Assembly: GCA_020746835.1 (NCBI GenBank)
Contig: JAGPNK010000002.1
Location: 2,418,001 to 2,482,000, forward strand
Reading direction: 5' to 3'
DNA from: Stachybotrys elegans
Lineage: Eukaryota; Ascomycota; Sordariomycetes; Hypocreales; Stachybotryaceae
DNA length: 64,000 nucleotides
The stretch's first letter is position 1. The number at the start of each line of letters is the position of its first letter. This document shows, piece by piece, positions 45,763 to 61,202 of the stretch. Below the pieces are notes generated by a model, which was not told where the DNA came from, searched no databases, and saw only the letters and a program-made list of their open reading frames with translations. The translations under genes were made by a program, and so were the position numbers.

Positions 45763-46686
45763 GCGCCTTTGGATATGTCTCCCTTGTGTTGGCTTTTTTC
45801 GGTCTCATGTGGCCACCATGATGAGCCTGGCGTACCTGGTTCGCATGTATTGGCCATCAGCTCCGGTGTTTATATGGCATGTTAAACCGCCCGAGATTTA
45901 TGATACTATGTATATGTTGGAAGTGTTAAAATAAGACAACACCATGAAACAGCTTCTTCGTCGATATGTCAAGCATAGGCTGACTGCCCCATGGATGGGC
46001 ATCATCATTTACAAGTGAGCCTGCAGTCTGAGGACTTCCGTTGACATTGTTGTACGTACAATTTCCCGACCTCAGCGTTCATCGAACAGGCCCTCATGGC
46101 ATGTATGAGGCCAATGTTTGATTTCAGAAGCCAGCACCTTCAAGGCCAGCCTCGTCAGAACACACGCCGACGAACGATACATGCACACACCGAGAGACTA
46201 ATAAGCTGACTGTAGACCGCCTGACTATATACGCATGCTCGTACGCAGTTGCTGCTGCCGCTGCCGCTTCATCGTTTTATAGCTCCGGCCACTGGGTGAA
46301 TCTGACGATCAGTTACTTGTCTGACTCCTTTCTCGGCCTTGCTGGCAACAGGAAAACTACTAATGTTCACACAGGCTATGAGCCCTTTCTAGTATTCTTT
46401 CCCCCTCCCTCTCTACACGCACCTACTCTATCATATGTAAGGCAATGCCATGTTGCTTCTGCCTAGATATAGGGCAGCCCACGATCTGGATATGACGTTT
46501 ATATCCATACACGACACGCTACCTTTCTTTGCCACCACAACTTGGTTTCGATAGACATTTTGAGTTGTGTGGGCGGTAGTTGCGGGAGGCTTTCTGAAGG
46601 TTGAAACTCGACAAGAGTGGAAACAGCCAAAGCCCCGCCAAACTTTGGCAGCCCCTCCATTCTCGTTTTCCAACCACACCCTTCCG
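45763..46686. other. Intergenic region, Smr gene / KTI12
   Basis: 924 bp between tandem plus-strand genes. AT-rich just after the Smr stop; CTG/CCG-rich near 46250. Short open frames only; nothing recognisable. Confidence 0.65.
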
Positions 46687-47712
46687 ATGCCGGTATGCTC
46701 CCCTAACACTGCAATACGACGAGGAGGTGCTGATTGACCACTGTAGCTGATCATAGTAACAGGCTTGCCGACATCCGGCAAGTCTACCAGAGCCCAGCAG
46801 CTCCACGACTACCTCGCCGCGCGCATCGTCGATTCCAAGTACCGCCTTCATCTTGTCTCGGACGACACTCTCTCTATATCTCGCACCGTCTACGACCTAT
46901 CGAAGCTGCCCGTGCATGAACGGTCGGCCAACTCGGGCGAGAAGAATGCGCGCGCATCAATCTATGGCGCCGTGAAGAGGGTCCTGACGGACAAGGACAT
47001 CGTCATCCTAGATGGGTTGAACTATATCAAGGGCTGGCGCTATCAGCTACATTGCGAGGCCAAGGCTGTCCGAACCCCCAGCTGCATCCTGCAAATCGGG
47101 TGCAGTGTAGATCGAGCAAAACAAGTCAACGAGGAGAGGGTACAGAACAAAGCGCAGAACGAGGGAGATGCACAGGGCAATGGACTAGAACCATATGAAC
47201 CCGAGAACTGGGACAACCTCGTTTTCCGCTATGAAGAGCCCAATCCCATGACCCGCTGGGATAGCCCGTTGTTTACGTTAATCTGGGAGGACGACGAAGC
47301 GCAGACCCAGAAAGTCTTTGATAGCCTGTGGGACGCGATTGCAGGAGACGGCAGGAAAGTCGTAAAGCCCAACCAAGCCACGCAACAGAGAGGCCGCGAC
47401 GCATCGGGCGACTATCTCTACATTCTCGATCGCGAGACGCAAGACGTCGTCAAGAGAATCCTGGAGCAGCAAGGTGATGACGGTGGGGGCGAGGTCAAGA
47501 TCCCGCTGAAGACGGCGGGTCAGCAGGACCTGGTGGTAGAACTACCTGTCGGGCAGAAAGTCACGCTTCCCCAGCTTCAACGACACCGCAGGGCCTTTAT
47601 TGGGTTGAATCGGGGTGGGATTGGGCTGGAGTCTGTTGGGAATATGGCTGCAGACCGACTGCGGACGACGTTTGTGAGATATCTGAATGACACCTTCGAG
47701 AAAGATGAGTAA
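46687..47712 (+). CDS. KTI12: KTI12, Elongator-associated P-loop protein
   Basis: Partner of the Elongator complex required for wobble-uridine modification (mcm5/ncm5) of tRNAs; related to the tRNA kinase PSTK. Exons 46687-46692 (6 nt: ATG CCG) and 46747-47712 give 323 residues. The splice, donor GTATGC and acceptor TGTAG, restores 'MPLIIVTGLPTSGKST' with the Walker A at residues about 8-16. Further family signals: 'DGLNYIKGWRYQLHCEAK', 'EERVQNKAQNEG', 'NLVFRYEEPNPMTRWDSPLF' and the C-terminal 'LRTTFVRYLNDTF'. Without the 6-nt exon there is no ATG before the P-loop, which is why I accept it. Confidence 0.93.
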
Positions 47713-49426
47713 GATGGCTCGAAATCATGCGTTCATTTATCACGGCGGAAGACACAACTGCTCGATTGTGAAAGATCGACTGCCTCCCAGGTGACGGATG
47801 ACAGTCCTGAGAAGTTCGTCTCGAGCAGGTCGTCACTAGCCTTGAAGCCTACTCTTTGTGGTGCGCGAATTCATCAAGACTTTGCGAGACCGACGGAGAT
47901 CATCTACACAGAGCTCCCCCGACCACTGGTTTCCTGGTTTTATGTCTTGCTGTTGGCTGGTCCGACTATTTCTGCCAGCTAAACGCAGCCTAAACTTATA
48001 TCGTGGCGCAGAACACCCACCAGGCTGATGGAGACACTTCTCAAGCTTCTGTCCCCGACGCCTTGACATTGACCAATGTGCCAAAAACGTCAGAGAGTTT
48101 CGGGAGTTGGCCACTACGTGTGTACGTTGTGGCACTTCCAAGCGTCGAGATTTGTGAAGAGAGCTGGCTGCTTGAATCGAGTCGCACAGATGTGCTGATA
48201 TAAGATAAGAGACCAAATACAATAGAAATATATCTTAAGAGGCGAGCTATCGACCACGGCGTAAATGGTATGTGGCGGTTCAGCTGCCGCTCCATCGATG
48301 CATCATCCTCCTTCTATTTGTGATATTGGCGACTCGAGGTGTCCCTGCCATGCTTCGTGGAGGTTTACATTCCAAAATATAGTCCACAGACCACCATCTA
48401 CAAGATTACACGAATACTTGGGTGAAGTCAAATCCATGCATCCCCTCAGATATAATCAACTAGGGGTACGCGAAAAAGGGTCGGGGCGTAACGTTGTGCG
48501 ACCATGTTGAGGCTGTCAGTCAAGTTCAGCGATCGATTCCTACAAGTGAATGACCAAACGCCGAGAAGAATTGGCGTCAGATGAGATAGCATGGCTGTCA
48601 GTTAGAGGGGTGCATTCATATGGCAGAGGGATCATGGATACGAGTTGGTACAGCATCAGTCATGTCGCCTCGACCTTATTGGAGCGTGGGGGCGAGTCAG
48701 GCTTCGCCGGCTGAGTTGACAAATTGCCAGCCAGCACTACCCAGCTAGAAATAGACACATGTCGGACTGGACAGCTGGCCACTACATGCATGATAATTGC
48801 CTCTTGCAAAAAAAAGCAACTCGATAGGCAATTTCTGGTGTTGCCTTGCCTGGAAACGTAGGGAGCCTACCCTGCATCGTTTCGGTTGTTTGCGTGGCCC
48901 TGCGCTGCCTACAGCCTGGCTGCTTGCGATTAAGCTGCCGGCGGCGGAGAAAGTAAGAGAAGCTTCTACCGCACCACTGAAGCCACGCCGGCCACAGCTT
49001 AGTCAAGAGAGGCAACATTGATCTTCCGCCCCCGGCCCGTGCTTTATCGCGCTATCATTGGCCCATTCCACTGCCGCCACCAAGGTATCAGGCACTCGCG
49101 CTACGTACTACGGGGGGTTACCTGCGGGCACTCACAAGTCGCCGCCGCCTTGCGCTACCTTACTTGAGAGGTCCTGTCCGAAACTGGCCACTGCGCTGAA
49201 CAGCTTTGAACCTCTAGACCTCTTCCTTTCATCACCTCCCCTCCATCCCCCAACAACAACACCCTTTGCGTTTCCCCCCTTCGCCCTTCTCTTCTTTTTA
49301 TTTCTGTTTGTGTTTCCCCTAGAGAAACACAACCATCGACGTCTTTTCACGAGGTTACAGCACTTGTCTTGGTCACGTCATCATAGCACATTCAGCCCAA
49401 GCTATCTCCGCCGTAGATCAGTCAAG
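47713..49426. other. Gene-free interval, KTI12 / CDC48
   Basis: 1.7 kb: KTI12 3' UTR, a stretch with no recognised feature, then the CDC48 promoter and leader (about 49200-49420), pyrimidine-rich as in many highly expressed fungal genes. No coding evidence. Confidence 0.65.
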
Positions 49427-52189
<2,763 letters not shown>

Positions 52190-52905
52190 ATGGAGCTATG
52201 CCTGGACAAGAAGGACGACTGGGTCTCATGTATTTTAAATTTTCTCGCTCGTAAACCTGCCGTGCACTGGCGTTAGCCCACTAAGGGCGGATGACAGCAT
52301 CGTGCAGCTAGCTGTGGCTGGTTACCGGAACTGGGAGTTGGTAGAAAGATAAAGAAGATTACGAAGACACAATTCATAGCTTGCTGACATGTTGATGAGT
52401 GAAGATGCAATGGTGGCTCTTTGCTGTGCTATGACGTTTGTGTGAAAGTCGGGTTGCGATGCAGAGTCTTCTGACATGAGGTGGAGGGAGGTGGTAGAAT
52501 GGGCAGGGGTGAACGGAGGCACTTCTGTGGCGGAACCTGTCTGCCGCAAGTATGCCACGCTGCAATATAAGATTATTATCTATTCATGCTAGTTATTTTT
52601 CAATATGGTCTCATGATCATCCTCTCATATCGTAATGCTGGGCTTCTTGTCATGGGAGCTTCCTTGCCTCTATGGTGAAAGGCCCGTGCTGTATTTATCC
52701 AATGGCTTCCAAGTCAAGATTCAATCCTGAACAGCCAGCGAACTCTGAACCCTACCCGTCGTCAGATGTGTCCTTGGAAGACCATCGTCATGGCTCGCTC
52801 CGATATTAGGTTTTCCGTTTTCCCCGTGTGTGTACGTGTATGTGGGTTTGTATGTCTGCGTAATGTTTTGCCGAAAGGGAAAGTGATTTTTAACTGGGCG
52901 AGGTC
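52190..52905. other. Convergent 3' region, CDC48 / Sus1-like gene
   Basis: 716 bp between facing stop codons. AT-rich at about 52330-52380 and 52560-52640. No coding evidence. Confidence 0.65.
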
Positions 52906-53447
52906 TCAGGTAGCGCCCGAGTCGTCAATCTCGCAGACAGCATCGAGGCATTCCCTCGTGACCTTGAGGGCCTCCTCGACGACGGACTCGGGGATGGCTA
53001 GGCTGGGCTTCTCGGCGGCGGCGTTGGCGCCGTTGGTTTTACTGGCGTCGCCGTTGGTGGCGGAGGAGGAAGTGGCCTTTGCGGCGTCCTCGCGGACGTC
53101 GTCGAGGACGCGGCGGAGGAGGGCGGGGAAGGTTGTGACCTCGCCGGAGCGCAGGAGGGAGAGGGCGTGGTTCTGGATGGTGGTGGGCCAGTTGGTTGAG
53201 TTGGCGTTGAGGGCGTGGAGGAGCGTCTCCTGGATTCTATGGCAGGGAGGAATTAAATGTCAGTTATTGTTCCATTTCTGTAGAAAGGGAGGAGGGGGGT
53301 TAGATGGGTTCATGAATACCTGGGGACATGGCCGTCTCGCAGCAGCACCGTGTTGATCTGGGAGCGCAGGTCCGGGTCGAGGGTTGCGGGCGTGTAGCTG
53401 GCGGCCGAGGACGGGACCTTGACGGGCGTTGAAGGCCGTTGAGACAT
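52906..53447 (-). CDS. Small helical protein, possibly Sus1/ENY2-like
   Basis: Exons 53320-53447 and 52906-53236 (phase 2 junction AG|A) give 152 residues. After a short Ser/Pro leader comes 'LDPDLRSQINTVLLRDGHVP', then 'RIQETLLHALNANSTNWPTT', 'IQNHALSLLRSGEVTTFPAL', an Ala/Ser/Thr/Asn linker, and 'LAIPESVVEEALKVTRECLD'. The order of helices and the final (I/V)P-(E/D)-SV..E.L pattern resemble ENY2/Sus1, the SAGA/TREX-2 subunit of about 100 residues. That is my pattern reading, not an established match; the linker makes this protein longer than Sus1. Coding status is well supported by the clean splice, the open frame and helical composition. Next gene on the same strand starts at 55405. Confidence 0.75.
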
Positions 53448-54440
53448 GCCTGCAGGTAGCAGCTCGGCTTAAAGAGCAATAAGGCGATGGTCCGGGCGGC
53501 AAGGTGGCAGCGACGGGGGCGGGATGTACGATGGTCGTCGGCTCGAAGCGTTGCGCGCAAAGGGCAGAAGGGCGAGGCTGAGAGATTGGGAATAGTTTTG
53601 GAGCGCAAGGCTGAGAGCGGTGCGATAATGTTTATGCAGGGATTACATACGGGTGGGGCGGCCGAGTTGGCTTCGAGCTCTCTCTGCCCCCCCCCCCCAT
53701 CGGGGTGGGGCATAAACAGTAATCTGTATATGTACTAGCGGTGGTGGGCTGACTGTACCGACAACTCAAAGAAGCCATAAGAATCACGGGGGGAATATTG
53801 GCACCTGCCGAATCCGAATGTGAGTTCTATCTAGGACATTGTCTTGTTGAGAAATAAGAGCCATCTGTGGGCACCTTATCTGTACTTATTAACAAGGATA
53901 TATCGTCTATTCGTCTAGAGAATGGAGCATCCAGATCTGCGCGATTGGACCCTGCTGATCGATATCATGCCACCCACCTCGACCTGAAACAATGTACACC
54001 AAGTATCCGTACATACTTAGATTAGGAATATCAAAGCTGAACAGGACCAACCAGCAAAATCAATTGTGACAAAAAGTTGATCCCAGTGGCAAAAAACATA
54101 CAACAGCCGGTGTTCGCTGGTCGTCACCGACCCAACTACTAATCTGCCCCTTACCAGTTTGACTAGGGGGGAGCGGACGGGACCCCGTATTTTCTGGTAG
54201 GTATGGTCGTATGTGCTCGTTTAGGTAACAGATTGATTTAAGTACTGTTGATTCAATGCGTGAGATGATTTGTAGATGCTCTGGACTACTTGGGAATACC
54301 ATCATCATCACGCTGTCATCATGTTGGAGTCCGGCCACATATTTGAACCACCAGATGAAACCAATTCTCCCTAAATGAACCTGGAAGTAACGTTATTTGT
54401 CTTTCCCTTCTTCCCCAATAGCCAGCTTGACGCCATTCCC
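53448..54440. other. Intergenic region upstream of the Sus1-like gene
   Basis: About 1 kb between two minus-strand genes. It has a C run at about 53689-53699 and an AT-rich part at 53830-54080. Promoter of the Sus1-like gene at the left, 3' UTR of the next gene at the right. Nothing else seen. Confidence 0.6.
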
Positions 54441-55405
54441 TCATATGCCCGAATTGATGAACCACCGATCCGTCTCCCTCTGGATGGCCTTTCCCAATAG
54501 CTTTTCTTGAAATTGCTGGCGCGTGGCATTGCCACTGATCTCGGCGAATGCAAGCAATTGACTCTCGCCCTTCTCCCGGATATGAATCCTGGGTTCCCAT
54601 CGAAATCTACCCCCAAGCACAATGAATTGATATGACTTGCCCGTTCCCGGCCCAGCTCACCCGTGCGATATGGTATGCGACCACAGACTTTCAGCTCACA
54701 TACCATCATCCGAGGCGGGAGGTGTCGCAGTAAGAGGCGTATGGTCCAACTTGGCGCGTAGGCTGTCGTTCTCCTCCTTCATGAGCTCGATCCTTTCCTC
54801 GACAATGGCTACGGCTTCATACCCCCAATCTTCCATGGGACCCCCTAATGGCCGTATGAGCTGTTCCAACATCACCCACACCTCCTGGTTACGCATCATG
54901 AGCCTTCTGACATACATCCTCCAACGTGAATCCAGTCGCCGCTCCAGTCGCTCTTCTAGAGCCCAGTGTCGATATCTGGCGAAGTTCAGCCGCCTTTCAG
55001 CAGCGATGCCACGCTGAACCTGAACAAACATGTCCATCTCGCTATACTTGGCGTCGGATGTCACGTTTTCTTCGGCGCGGTTGCCGTCGGTATCGCCACT
55101 CCCTCGTCCATCCTCGGCTGGCTTGCCTTGGAAGTTCTCTTCGTCGCAGTCTGCATCCCCAGAGTCCTGGTAGACTTGGTCATTTGCAGCTACTCACAGT
55201 CTCGTATTAGTCTCACGGCGTTGCCAGCGGAATGGCTGCAGCCAGTGGGAGGCTCACCTTGGCCAGCCGGACCTTGACTGACCGGCATAACTGTGCGTTG
55301 GACCTTTGGGGTCCGATTGGGTGCTTCAGCACCGGCCTCGCCATCATCATGAGCCTTGCGCTTCGCTCTCTTGGCTGATCTCTTGTGGGGAATGTTGTCA
55401 GTCAT
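54441..55405 (-). CDS. Uncharacterised three-exon protein with NLS-like N-terminus
   Basis: Exons 55258-55405, 54704-55189 and 54441-54655 give 282 residues. I do not recognise the family. The N-terminus is strongly basic ('HKRSAKRAKRKAHDD'), a likely nuclear signal; then an acidic stretch; then a charged helical region with 'RRLNFARYRHWALEERLERR' and 'YVRRLMMRNQEVWVMLEQL', ending in a coiled-coil-like 'VEERIELMKEENDSLRAKL'. Exon 3 restores 'YQFIVLGGRFRWEPRIHIRE' and 'TRQQFQEKLLGKAIQRETDR', ending 'WFINSGI'. Intron 1 has an ACTAATAC branch. Intron 2 is 48 nt; if unspliced, translation stops at TGA (54696) two codons after the donor, giving 213 residues. The sequence at the exon 3 start fits a Walker A pattern by letter only. 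Moderate confidence in the exon 3 acceptor. Confidence 0.7.
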
Positions 55406-57908
55406 GGTGTCGACGATCAAATAACGGCTACTGTTGTATATAGATGAAGTCTTGAGAAGTGTGTGAAGATATGTGGATTTGGAGGGAGAGTAAGTATAAA
55501 GCGAAGGAAAGTCGGGAAGATCTTGTTTGTAGAAAGGAATAGATTCTCGAAAAGAAGAAGAGAGAGGATAGAAGATAAATGGGAGAAGGCGAAGAGCCAG
55601 CCCGCCAGAACACCACCAGCTGGCAACCACTGCCGCGCCCTCGCCTCCAGCATGGCAGTGGCAGTGAGCCTCCTCGATTTAGCTATCATGACTGCTGTGC
55701 AGAGAGCTCGAAAGTACCTCTCATAATCGGTGAAGCACTGGCATGCTTCCTTGGGAGTTCTAGAATCTCTCGTGGTCTACAAGAAAGGAGGTCGAGTCCC
55801 CTTTCCCTGCGCCTGAGAGACTAGAGGCGGTATTCGGCCTCCCGTATAGCTCTACAGAGACACTGGAACATGCAGCTAGAATCCAGCTTCGCTTACTCTC
55901 GCACTATATCATCCTCGTGTCTAAAGAGTAGCCTTACGTTAACCCTGTGAGGAGGGGATGGTTGCTCGAGGCAGGAGTCGTGTTGATGCGAGGATCAAGT
56001 CAAACACTGGCTACCCTACACCACCTCGACCAGCTACCTATTGGCCTCGCACTGGACTACAAACCTGCCAAGGTAGGTACTACTTTAGGATGTTGTACAC
56101 TGACTAATTCTAATTCATCCATTTTTTTTTCTATTTGTTTTTCTCTTCCTTTGTTCCTTTCCGTTTTTAGGCTATATTGTTTGTTGTGCAACGTTGTCGC
56201 CGGCACACCATAACACGCACAATGCAACTTGTCTACATCTCATTCGAAGAATACGCCTAGCTTATCAAGAAACAGCCCATGTTGGTCCCGGAAATCCGGC
56301 ACAAGACAGCCTCTCCGTACCCAACCTGATGATGTGGCATGGCCAGGAAAACCCAAAGCTTACTAGCAGTATCCCAGTCCCCCAGTCTCCAATGAATAAC
56401 TGCTCACCACAAAGATGGAGAAGAAGAGCGAGGGAAGGGGGGGGGGGGGTTGATGCACCGTCGATAGCGTGGAAGAAGCTTGTCTTGAGTGCACGGCCCG
56501 GGCACTTGCACACCCTCTTCCTTGACTCACCCGCGCGCGCCTTTTCTTCACCCGCAATCTCCATGAGGATGCAGCGTGGGATAGGTACTGTAGGATAGAT
56601 AGTATCATTCCCATACACGCACACCCCTCCACCTTCCCAATACTCCCTCCATCCATCCCGCTCTGGCCCCCAGGGGAAGCCTGTCCGGGTTCGATGGGGA
56701 AACTTTTCGATTTACGTCCGTCCAGCGTGTCTCGCTACACCACACCCTCCTACGCCATTGTGAGACTCCAAAAGGACTGCGGCGTGTGTGTCGTTGCAGC
56801 CGTGGGCAGTGCTTCCACTCGTGCCACGTCCGCTGTACGCTTCCCTGTGCTACCTGTAACCTGTAACCTGTAACCCGCTCAAGGGGTGCGGCCGCCGGCT
56901 AGCCAGCCATCGCATCATGTAGAGGCCCAATCAATATCTCCCGCCACTGACTGCTCCTGCTTGAACGGGGCATCGTTACCTCGCGGTGGTTCAACATGAC
57001 ATCAAACTCCCCGAAACCCGCGGGCCTCTCTCTGTATGTATCCGAAGCTACCAATGTCTCACCAGTTGCTGCTTTCAAAACGCGACGCGCAAGCACACGG
57101 AAGTTAGCAGCTTATAAGAGTCCCAGGAGAAAGGGAGAAAGAAAAAAAAAGAGCATGTCCCCCCCACCTGCTCAGCCACCTACGGAGTTGCCCGTCTATG
57201 TACATCGCTGTCTGTGTAAATCGCGACGAGTCATGGGAAGTCTAGAAATAATCAGGGCAAAAAAGGGCTCTTGTTTGGGCAAAGACCGGCTCCTCTCGAG
57301 AACAAGGCCCGAGTCCACATGGAAGAGTCAGGCAAGACAAGCTCAACGTGGCAAGCCTCTACCTGTTCAACGAGGTACCTATCGACATATCACCTTGGAC
57401 GGATCCCCGAATAGTAGTGGGGGGGCGGCAAGTGGAAGGAAAGGGAGAGACAATAAGTAAATTAAAGGACAAAAAAAAAAGAAAAGGGAGGCACGGTCAT
57501 GAGGTTTGCGGGCCGAGCCGTGGTGACCGTGATCATCGTCACTTGCGCCTCATGCAGCCAACAGCCAACAGCCAACAACCAACAACTAATGGAACCTTGA
57601 GAGACCACAGACCGACCCCATAACCATCTACCCCAAGTCAGAGGTAGATCTTCCTGCAAGCATACAGAGTGTACTGCCAACTTACCGAGGTGAAGTACTT
57701 CGGTGGCCCCGGCTGTCCTTATCTTTTACCCTTTCTGTCCCACCAGATCCGGCCGATGGCCAGGATATCGCTTCGGATCACATCCGTTGCCCAGTAGTGT
57801 CCAGTGTTCTGTGCCCGGCGCATGCGTCCAGGTATGTATCTCACGTCACGTTGTATGCACCCTGTCCTTCTTTTCTTCTCTGCGTCCGCAGACTCACCGA
57901 CTAGCAAG

Positions 57909-57931
57909 CCCCCCCCCCCCCCCCCCCCCCC
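57909..57931. repeat. Poly-C run (23 C)
   Basis: Twenty-three uninterrupted C, the longest homopolymer in the window, in the gene-free right end. Length may be unreliable because of sequencing or assembly slippage. Confidence 0.9.
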
Positions 57932-60900
57932 GGTGCGCGCACATCCGTACACTGTCCTGTTGTATCCCTTCCTTGTTGGACGGCACTATCCGGGTTGCTG
58001 TTGGTCGACTCAGTCGCGCGCCCGCCGCTGGCTCCTCGCATCTTGTCCGAGTACATGCCCTTTGGCGCAACTGTACGGCTGTCACTGTCACATGAGCCTG
58101 AGCGGCCGCGAGTCGATGCCGAAACGGCGCTCTTCGTGGAGTGCCGACCGCAAGGACAGCATGGCGTCCCCCCACCCCCAGCCCGTCGCTGACCTATCCC
58201 GAGCCTTTCTGCGCCCTCATGGCCTAGGCGGTGTACACCACTCGCCTCCAGATGCCGAGCAACTGGCGATAACAGCAACAGCTAAGAGATGGTCGGCGAT
58301 TCCCTCCCCTCCCGTTTCTTTCCCTCTCCCTCTCCCTCTCTCTCCCTCTCCCTCTTCCCTTCCCCATGCCTGCAGCCAACCCTTGCATCTTCACCGACTC
58401 TGTCAGACGTAATCCTCGACCTCCCCGCCCTATCTCTCGCCGCCTCCTCCTCCTACACCCAGTCTTGACCGCCACGCAGCTTTTGGTTGGTAGAGAAGTC
58501 ATACAGGCACCGGGGTATATACTTCAATAATCAATCAGCCTAGAAGTAGTCTTCACCCGGCGGCAAAGTACTCTGTACCCCGAGATAAGGGCGTTCATGT
58601 CACGTCCTCCACATTGGCAGCCATCGATGCCGACACCTGGGACTGAACATGATGCCAGGATAGTCTCGGGTCGAGCCCGTCGAGCCTCAACGGCACCAAG
58701 CCGGCTGTACGGTTGTATTCGTGCCGCGCGCAGCTTTCCCGCCAGCAAGCCTGGTAACATGCTCGTGCCCTCACCGGTTCATATAAATCAATGCGGTAAT
58801 ACGTACTGATGCAGGCGACATATCATATCACATCTCCTTGCCAAACTGCGCAGAGCCCTCCCTTCTCACGCCGACATTTCCCGGCCGGCAAAGTAATACC
58901 ACCAACAGGGCTCTTATGGCGAGAAGGAGGGGGAGGTGAGGACACCACCATGATGAAAGCAAGGACGATACTTTGCAGCCCTCGTGCCTACACCTACCTC
59001 TTCCACAACACCCTCCGAGGGTTTCACACACCTATGAATGGGGGATAGACACACTGCATGTGGCGCGCTTGGTTTTCCCCAGCATCTTGGTGCCGTCCCT
59101 TTTCGTACGTTACACGGCGCAACCCCCTCGGCGTGCAACCAATGCAAATGCAAGAAAAGGGGGGGAACATGACCTGTCATTTTCGGAGGGGGGCACGGGA
59201 GGTGGGGGATGTGCCGTCTCGCCTGCAAAAGACATTCTCCGGGTTAGTCTCCCGGATTGTCGTGCAACTTCGGCTGACCACGACCCGTTCCCTGCCCATA
59301 GACTGCTCACCTATCCTTATGCTGTTGGCCACGAAGCCGCCATCAAACCGCCGGTACACGTTCTAGGCCTCGTATATTATACTGGGGCACTCTACTCGCC
59401 TTCTTCTCGACCAGATCCCGGTGCTCCTTTTGATGGAGAACCTCGCTCGGCCTCGGCCATTCAGGGCATTTGTTAGTTGAATGTGCTGTACCGAGCCAGG
59501 ATGTAAGCCATTGAGGCTGAAGCTACTGGATGCTTGGGGGTGGGGGCTTGCCCCATGTAGCCTTTACCAAGGGGCAAGCAGCTATTGCCACTTGCTCCCA
59601 AAGAGCTCTTGAAGGTTGTTAGTGGGGAAGCTCACGAGAAGTTGGATGATTCGAGGCGGATATGACCCTACCACACGCCTCAAGGGAGAGGGGGGGGGGG
59701 TGTCAAACTAGTAAGTTTTTCGCGATTCTATGTATGTATGGTGAGCCTTCCCTTTGGACATGAATCGTCGGGGCCTTTCTCGTGTCTCCTCAACAACCTC
59801 CCCCCTTCTCATGCGGAACCGTAGAGGAAGCCTGCAGAGCGATACAGCCCGAGCTCGCCTCTGCGCCCATGGCGTTGAAGATGCAGACTCCATTGCATCA
59901 TGGCTGGTAGAATGACGTCCAGATACTCGGGTCGACGTAAAGCAAGCCAGACGAGGGCGCGATGAACATACTGGAACTCTCCACACTTGAGAGCGGCTTC
60001 CCTGTCGCCATGGCGGACAGCGCCTCAGCATGACAGCTGCATACCCCTTCAATCGACATGCGGGGGAGTGGAGGAGCCACCTACATACATTAATGTACAT
60101 GCAGAGCGTCATCACACGATGCCCTTGCAGGCAGGCATCGCAACATGGAAGGACAACTCGGCCCCCCGGTACTTCGGTTGCTGTGCAGAGGACCTGTCAG
60201 AGCAACTGGCGGCGGCATGGACTCGCTGTTGGCGACAGTGTGTAGAGTGAGGCCTTTTGAGCCATGGCTGTTGCAAGTTCTCATGACCCCATAGAGCATG
60301 ACTAGATTTGGGCTGGGCGGTGTTTGTTTTGTGACTGGTAATATCTGCCAGCGAAGCAGCCAGCAAGCCACTAAACACTAAACGGAAGTAATTGTCGCAG
60401 CAGATGCGCATGCGCCTGGTTGTTCTCCATGCGATCGGCATCAAGTGAGAGCTGTCTCGCAGGAAGAAGGAGAAGGAGAATCCTTTATGTCGCCGACCAT
60501 CTGTAAACGGCTATAGAGCCGAAGCAGAAGAGGAAGTTTCAAGCACATGTTGACCGGTCGGTCAGGGATGCGCAGAACGCATAGCTGGTCACTTCCTTTA
60601 TCCGACAGCCGCCTACTCCGGGCTCACTCGACAGCCAGTGCATCCTCACCATGGTTGGCACGCGGAAGGTCCGGGTATGAGGGGAGAAGCAGAATGCGAC
60701 AGCCCCGAAGCCTGGGAATGCTGCCGAGTGGGTGCTGCTGATCGCTTTCGGATGGTCAGAAGGAAGAGACGGGAGACAACAGGGGGCGGGAGGCGGGATT
60801 GAAAAGGAAGAATGGATCAAGACGAGAGAAGAGACTGGGATGAGGAAAGGATCTTAGACGTCAAACTCGACAGAACGGGCACCTGTTGGACATTCTCGGT

Positions 60901-61170
60901 AGACCAGGTTGGGACGTATGTACAGTAGACCGCGAGGACAACGGGTCAAGGCGTGCCGCCACTTCTGCTTTTGGATTATGCTTCGACCATGGGGTTCCCC
61001 TCGAGGGGCGGTCAACAGGGTGGTGGTCTTCATTTGGGATGCATGAGCTGCTTTGGCGAGCAGAGATAGGGTAGTGAGCGACACAAGTCGGGATTGTGGT
61101 CCGTAATGACGGAACAGAATAGAGGATGATGCAAGTAGCAGTGCTATCCGACGAAGAATCCCATCCGCCA

Positions 61171-61172
<2 letters not shown>

Positions 61173-61200
<28 letters not shown>
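61173..61200. repeat. Four tandem copies of GGTCCAC
   Basis: Exact 7-bp unit repeated four times head to tail, followed by a G/C-rich stretch. Too short to class as a larger satellite. Confidence 0.9.

Positions 61201-61202
<2 letters not shown>

Noticed and set aside
54630..54655. Walker A-like AGPGTGKS at the exon 3 start of the 54441-55405 gene
   Set aside because: No Walker B, no nucleotide-binding fold visible, and the match spans a splice junction; probably chance.
55740..55825. tRNA-like T-arm around GGTCGAGTCCC
   Set aside because: T54 is not T, one stem mismatch, and no complementary 5' acceptor strand in the expected place.
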